From assembly GCA_002787455.1 (NCBI GenBank), contig PCWU01000165.1, positions 1 to 5,139 on the forward strand: a stretch of 5,139 bases of DNA. The letters run 5' to 3'. The stretch comes from Gallionellaceae bacterium CG11_big_fil_rev_8_21_14_0_20_60_62 (lineage in GTDB: Bacteria; Pseudomonadota; Gammaproteobacteria; Burkholderiales; Gallionellaceae). Shown one piece after another: positions 1 to 5,139 of this stretch (positions within the stretch are counted from its first letter, which is position 1; every line of letters starts with the position of its first letter). A model generated the notes under the pieces. That model searched no databases. It was not told the DNA's origin and saw only the letters and a list, made by a program, of their open reading frames with translations. The translations under genes were made by a program, and so were the position numbers.

Positions 1-4
1 TAGG

Positions 5-1345
5 GTGAGCGCACCGATGCAGCGGGTATTGATCGTGGATGACGAACCGGACATTCTGGAGCTGCTGGAGCTGGCATTGCTGCGCATGGGGCTGGAAGTG
101 ACGCGCGCGGCGGGCGTTGCTGCCGCCATGCAACAACTGGAAGCGGGAAAATTTTCGCTCTGTCTGACCGATATGCGCATGCGGGACGGCAGCGGGCTGG
201 AGATCGTGCGCCATATCACGGAGCGCAATCTGGATGTGCCGGTGGCGGTGATCACGGCGCACGGCAATCTGGAAAATGCGGTGGCGGCGCTCAAGGCGGG
301 CGCGTTCGATTATCTGTCGAAGCCGGTCGCGCTGGAGCAGTTGCGCTCCCTGGTCAATTCCGCCCTGCGCCTGCCGGCATGCCGCAACCGTGCCGACGAT
401 GCGGCGAGCGGATTGCTGGGCGAGGCACCGGCGATGTTGCAGGTGCGCGATTTGATCGCGCGCGTGGCGCGCAGCCAGGCGCCGGTGCATATCAGCGGCG
501 AATCTGGCAGCGGCAAGGAGCTGGCGGCGCGCTTGATCGTGGCGCACAGCGCGCGCTGCAGCGAGCCGTTCGTGCCGGTGAATTGCGGCGCGATTCCCGA
601 ACATCTGATGGAAAGCGAATTCTTCGGCTATCGCAAGGGGGCTTTTACCGGTGCCGACCGCGACAAGGAAGGACTGTTCCAGGCGGCGCGGCAGGGCACA
701 CTGTTTCTCGACGAGGTGGCGGAATTGCCGTTGCCGATGCAGGTCAAGCTGTTGCGCGCGATTCAGGAAAAGCGGGTGCGCAGGGTCGGCGCGGCGGAAG
801 AGGAAGCGGTCGATGTGCGGATTCTTTCCGCCACCCACCACAACCTGCAGCAGCGCGTGCAACAGGGGAAGTTCCGTCAGGACCTGTATTACCGCCTGAA
901 TGTGATTTCCCTGCGCATGCCGTCGTTGCGCGAAATGCGCGAAGACATCCCGTCGCTGGCGCGGGCCTTGCTGGCGCGAATCGACAACAGCGGCCGGATT
1001 AGCTTTTCCGCTGCCGCGTTGCAGGCGCTCGCGGGCTATGATTTCCCGGGCAACGTGCGCGAACTGGAAAACATCGTCGAGCGGGCGGTGGCGCTGTGCG
1101 CCGACGGCCTGATTCAGACCGCCGATTTGCAATTGACGCCGGCCGTGCTGGAGGAGGCGCCCGCAGCGGGCAGCCGTTACCCGCTGACCGACTATTTGGA
1201 CCGGGTCGAGCGCGAGGCAATCCTGGCCGCGCTGCAGCAGACGAATTTCAACCGTACCGCGGCTGCAAAGATCCTGGGGGTTACCTTTCGCGCGCTGCGC
1301 TACCGCATGGAGCGGCTCGCCATCAGCGGGCAGGACAAACCATGA
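5..1345 (+). CDS. pilR: PilR-type sigma-54-dependent response regulator (NtrC family)
   Basis: This is a 446-residue activator that, when phosphorylated by a partner kinase (PilS in known systems), uses ATP hydrolysis to open sigma-54 promoters, classically that of the major type IV pilin. The receiver domain (about 6-120) has the acidic pair D12/D13, phospho-acceptor D56 in LTDMR, T84 and K106. The AAA+ domain (about 138-365) has Walker A GESGSGKE at 165-172, the sigma-54 contact loop GAFTGA at 212-217, Walker B GTLFLDE at 231-237, likely arginine fingers R291 and R297, and GNVRELEN at 349-356. A Fis-type helix-turn-helix lies at about 414-438 (NRTAAAKILGVTFRALRYRM). Length and segments such as SQAPV, PVNCGAIP and FRQDLYYRLNVI match PilR closely. 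The GTG start at 5 is the first available; ATG at 17 is an alternative, and any ribosome site is outside the window. An upstream gene could end at TAG 1-3 or TGA 6-8. PilR is well supported; a paralogous NtrC-family regulator is less likely. Confidence 0.87.
   Translation: MSAPMQRVLIVDDEPDILELLELALLRMGLEVTRAAGVAAAMQQLEAGKFSLCLTDMRMRDGSGLEIVRHITERNLDVPVAVITAHGNLENAVAALKAGAFDYLSKPVALEQLRSLVNSALRLPACRNRADDAASGLLGEAPAMLQVRDLIARVARSQAPVHISGESGSGKELAARLIVAHSARCSEPFVPVNCGAIPEHLMESEFFGYRKGAFTGADRDKEGLFQAARQGTLFLDEVAELPLPMQVKLLRAIQEKRVRRVGAAEEEAVDVRILSATHHNLQQRVQQGKFRQDLYYRLNVISLRMPSLREMREDIPSLARALLARIDNSGRISFSAAALQALAGYDFPGNVRELENIVERAVALCADGLIQTADLQLTPAVLEEAPAAGSRYPLTDYLDRVEREAILAALQQTNFNRTAAAKILGVTFRALRYRMERLAISGQDKP
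1332..1335 (+). promoter_or_regulatory. Shine-Dalgarno sequence of ampD
   Basis: AGGA lies six bases before the ATG at 1342, inside the last codons of pilR. It supports the start that gives the ATGA overlap with the pilR stop. Confidence 0.6.
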
Positions 1346-1905
1346 AACCGGACGCCGGCGGCTGGTTTAGCGGGCTGCGGCGCCTACCCTCGCCAAATTT
1401 TGACCGGCGGCCGCCGCGCACGGCGGTGACACTGCTGGTGATCCACAGCATCAGCCTGCCGCCAAACGAGTTTGGCGGCAGCGCCATCGGCCAGTTTTTT
1501 ACCAACACGCTGGATTGCGCCGCCGATCCCTATTACGCCAAATTGCGCGGGGTGCGCGTGTCATCCCACTTTCTGGTGCGGCGCGACGGCGCCGTCCTGC
1601 AATTCGTCGGTTGTGCCAGCCGTGCCTGGCATGCCGGGGTTTCCCAATGGCGAGGGCGCGGGCGCTGCAACGACTTTTCCATCGGGATCGAACTGGAAGG
1701 CTGCGACACGATTCCCTTTGCGCCGCAACAGTACCGCGCGCTCGCCGGGCTGACCCGCCATCTGCTGCGTGCCTATCCGATCCGCGACATCGCCGGCCAT
1801 GCGGACATCGCGCCGGGGCGCAAGACCGATCCCGGCCCCTGCTTTGACTGGCCGCGCTTTGTGCGCGAAACGCGGGCGGGTAGCGCGGGCGCAAAAAATA
1901 TATAG
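1342..1905 (+). CDS. ampD: 1,6-anhydro-N-acetylmuramyl-L-alanine amidase AmpD
   Basis: This 187-residue zinc amidase cleaves the bond between 1,6-anhydro-N-acetylmuramic acid and L-alanine in imported muropeptides, in the cytoplasm. It belongs to peptidoglycan recycling; in bacteria with AmpR/AmpC its loss raises beta-lactamase expression. The whole protein is an Amidase_2 fold. Zinc ligands are H35 (in LVIHSIS), H153 (in AGHADIAPGRK) and D163 (in KTDPGPCFDW). Catalytic E117 lies in SIGIELEG, and K161 matches the second catalytic residue known in Citrobacter AmpD. The SLPPNEFGG loop and SSHFLVRRDG segment are also typical. There is no signal peptide, which separates it from the periplasmic AmiD type, and the length is close to the roughly 183 residues of enterobacterial AmpD. 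The start codon overlaps the pilR stop as ATGA, so translation is probably coupled. The tail (about 176-187) is unconserved and ends in an A/T-rich stretch running into the nrd promoter region. An internal perfect inverted repeat is described separately. Confidence 0.95.
   Translation: MKPDAGGWFSGLRRLPSPNFDRRPPRTAVTLLVIHSISLPPNEFGGSAIGQFFTNTLDCAADPYYAKLRGVRVSSHFLVRRDGAVLQFVGCASRAWHAGVSQWRGRGRCNDFSIGIELEGCDTIPFAPQQYRALAGLTRHLLRAYPIRDIAGHADIAPGRKTDPGPCFDWPRFVRETRAGSAGAKNI
1456..1481. repeat. Perfect 12-bp inverted repeat inside ampD
   Basis: The arms CTGCCGCCAAAC and GTTTGGCGGCAG are separated by only two bases (GA). As RNA this would form an 11-bp stem closed by a CGAG tetraloop. It encodes AmpD residues L39 to S47 around the family motif LPPxEFGG. 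A T6 run occurs at 1495-1500, but 13 bases after the stem, too far for an ordinary intrinsic terminator. Function unknown. Confidence 0.75.
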
Positions 1906-1918
1906 GCAAAATTTCTGC

Positions 1919-1946
1919 TTGCATAATTTCCTCTAAACACTAGAAT
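1919..1946 (+). promoter_or_regulatory. Probable sigma-70 promoter of nrdAB
   Basis: The best candidate in the ampD-nrdA gap is a -10 element TAGAAT (1941-1946, five of six to consensus) with a weak -35 TTGCAT (1919-1924) and a 16-base spacer. An A/T-rich tract from about 1893 to 1930 lies around and upstream of the -35. Transcription would begin near 1953 and leave a leader of about 94 bases. The -10 lies inside the upstream NrdR-like box, which fits repression by occlusion. The -35 is poor, so the assignment is tentative. Confidence 0.45.
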
Positions 1947-1952
1947 CAGCGC
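1937..1952. promoter_or_regulatory. NrdR box 1 (upstream, degenerate)
   Basis: ACACTAGAATCAGCGC matches the palindromic NrdR consensus ACACTATATATAGTGT at 10 of 16 positions, with a perfect left half-site (ACACTA) and a weak right half. On its own it would be unconvincing. It is supported by lying exactly 32 bp, start to start, from the much stronger downstream box, the spacing known for paired NrdR sites, and by covering the predicted -10 element. NrdR is the zinc-finger/ATP-cone repressor of ribonucleotide reductase genes. Confidence 0.6.
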
Positions 1953-1968
1953 CAAACCAGTCGTTTGA

Positions 1969-1984
1969 CCACTATATGTAGTGT
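1969..1984. promoter_or_regulatory. NrdR box 2 (downstream, strong)
   Basis: CCACTATATGTAGTGT matches the NrdR consensus at 14 of 16 positions and lies 62 bases before the nrdA start. The core CACTA-TATG-TAGTG is a perfect inverted repeat around a four-base centre. With box 1 it forms the usual paired operator, so nrdAB is probably repressed by NrdR when dATP is plentiful. The repressor gene is not in the window. Confidence 0.8.
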
Positions 1985-1994
1985 TTTTCGTTTT

Positions 1995-2026
1995 CGGCTG
2001 CGGCACCGTGCATCGCTGCCGCGCCG
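1995..2026 (+). other. GC-rich stem-loop in the nrdA leader
   Basis: CGGC (1995-1998) pairs with GCCG (2023-2026), and GCGGCA (2000-2005) pairs with TGCCGC (2017-2022). This gives ten base pairs interrupted only by a bulged T at 1999, with an 11-base loop. It sits between the NrdR operator and the Shine-Dalgarno sequence, ending eight bases before the latter. Thymine runs precede rather than follow it, so it is not an intrinsic terminator on this strand. A role in mRNA stability or translation is possible but unproven. Confidence 0.5.
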
Positions 2027-2034
2027 ACCATCCA

Positions 2035-2042
2035 AAGGGGAG
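2035..2042 (+). promoter_or_regulatory. Strong Shine-Dalgarno sequence of nrdA
   Basis: AAGGGGAG ends four bases before ATG 2047. It decides the start: the reading frame stays open back to a GTG at 1981, but that codon lies inside NrdR box 2 and has no ribosome site. Confidence 0.8.
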
Positions 2043-2046
2043 TTAT

Positions 2047-4883
<2,837 letters not shown>

Positions 4884-4887
<4 letters not shown>

Positions 4888-5139
4888 CCACCACCACCCT
4901 TAATTTTGAAGATGACATCGCCCCCGCTGTTGCGCCCTCGGTGCGCATGGTGGCAACAGGAGCAACCCTCCCGGCGGGGGGTGCCGCCGATTCTGATTAC
5001 ACCATTGCATCGGTATCCGCCGGACGTATCCGCGCCGAAGACAAACGCATCATCAACAGCAGTGCCGACGTCAATCAGCTGGTGCCGTTCAAGTACAAAT
5101 GGGCGTGGGAAAAATATCTGGCGGCTTGTGCCAACCATT
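4884..5139 (+). CDS. nrdB: Class I ribonucleoside-diphosphate reductase, small (beta) subunit, N-terminal part
   Basis: The first 85 residues of NrdB, cut by the window end. NrdB houses the metal centre that generates and stores the radical passed to the NrdA active site. The visible part has a poorly conserved, probably flexible N-terminus (1-50, starting MTTTTLNFEDD) followed by KRIINSSADVNQLVPFKYKWAWEKYLAACANH (54-85). This segment is characteristic of NrdB proteins that pair with long, two-cone NrdA. The metal ligands and radical tyrosine lie beyond the window, so whether this is a diiron-tyrosyl (Ia) or other subclass cannot be judged. The ATG overlaps the nrdA stop as ATGA, implying coupled translation and matched subunit amounts. 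In-frame ATGs at 4869 and 4878 are possible alternatives after the frame stop at 4860-4862. Assignment is firm from the sequence segment and from position after nrdA. Confidence 0.93.

Noticed and set aside
1096..1341. Upstream in-frame extension of ampD, since its frame is open back to 1096.
   Set aside because: The extension lies wholly within pilR, would add 82 residues with no amidase similarity, and the 187-residue form matches the AmpD family length.
1439..1447. TGATCCACA, one base from the DnaA box consensus TTATCCACA.
   Set aside because: It is a single site inside ampD encoding the conserved VIHS segment, about 600 bp from nrdA, with no further boxes nearby.
1474..1500. Possible intrinsic terminator in ampD: inverted repeat followed by a T6 run.
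   Set aside because: The T-run starts 13 bases after the stem and lies in the middle of an intact gene; intervening stems are only three or four pairs.
1965..1970. TTGACC as a -35 element of a second nrdA promoter.
   Set aside because: No acceptable -10 sequence occurs 16 to 18 bases downstream (the position reads TCGTTT).
1981..2046. A 22-residue N-terminal extension of NrdA starting at GTG 1981.
   Set aside because: The codon lies inside the downstream NrdR box, has no ribosome site, and the segment overlaps the leader hairpin. ATG 2047 has a strong Shine-Dalgarno sequence.

Overview
The window looks like a GC-rich proteobacterial chromosome, most likely a betaproteobacterium. This rests on protein character (a PilR-type sigma-54 regulator, a cytoplasmic AmpD, and a long two-cone NrdA followed by an NrdB with the VNQLVPFKYKWAWEKY segment) and on dense, single-strand gene packing. 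I could not run a search, so the lineage is an inference. No mobile element, tRNA, rRNA or CRISPR array was seen.

Layout, all on the + strand: (1) 5-1345 encodes a complete NtrC-family response regulator, best identified as PilR, the sigma-54 activator of type IV pilin transcription. Its sensor kinase gene probably lies just upstream, off the window. (2) 1342-1905 encodes AmpD, the cytoplasmic anhydromuropeptide amidase of peptidoglycan recycling. It overlaps pilR by the four bases ATGA, so the two are probably co-transcribed and translationally coupled. (3) 1906-2046 is the only real intergenic region. It holds a probable sigma-70 promoter, two NrdR-box-like sites 32 bp apart, a GC-rich leader hairpin and a strong Shine-Dalgarno sequence. 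(4) 2047-4887 encodes NrdA, the class I ribonucleotide reductase large subunit, with an extra N-terminal ATP-cone. (5) 4884 to the window end is the start of nrdB, the radical-generating small subunit, again joined by an ATGA overlap.

The window therefore holds the end of a pilR-ampD unit and the start of an nrdAB operon. The nrd genes appear to have their own NrdR-controlled promoter. No convincing terminator separates ampD from nrdA, so some read-through is possible. NrdA and NrdB together form the reductase that supplies deoxyribonucleotides.

I found no evidence of an undescribed system. The points most worth checking are the paired NrdR operator, the stem-loop between operator and ribosome binding site, the second ATP-cone that has lost its basic nucleotide-binding residues, and two notable perfect inverted repeats inside ampD and nrdA.
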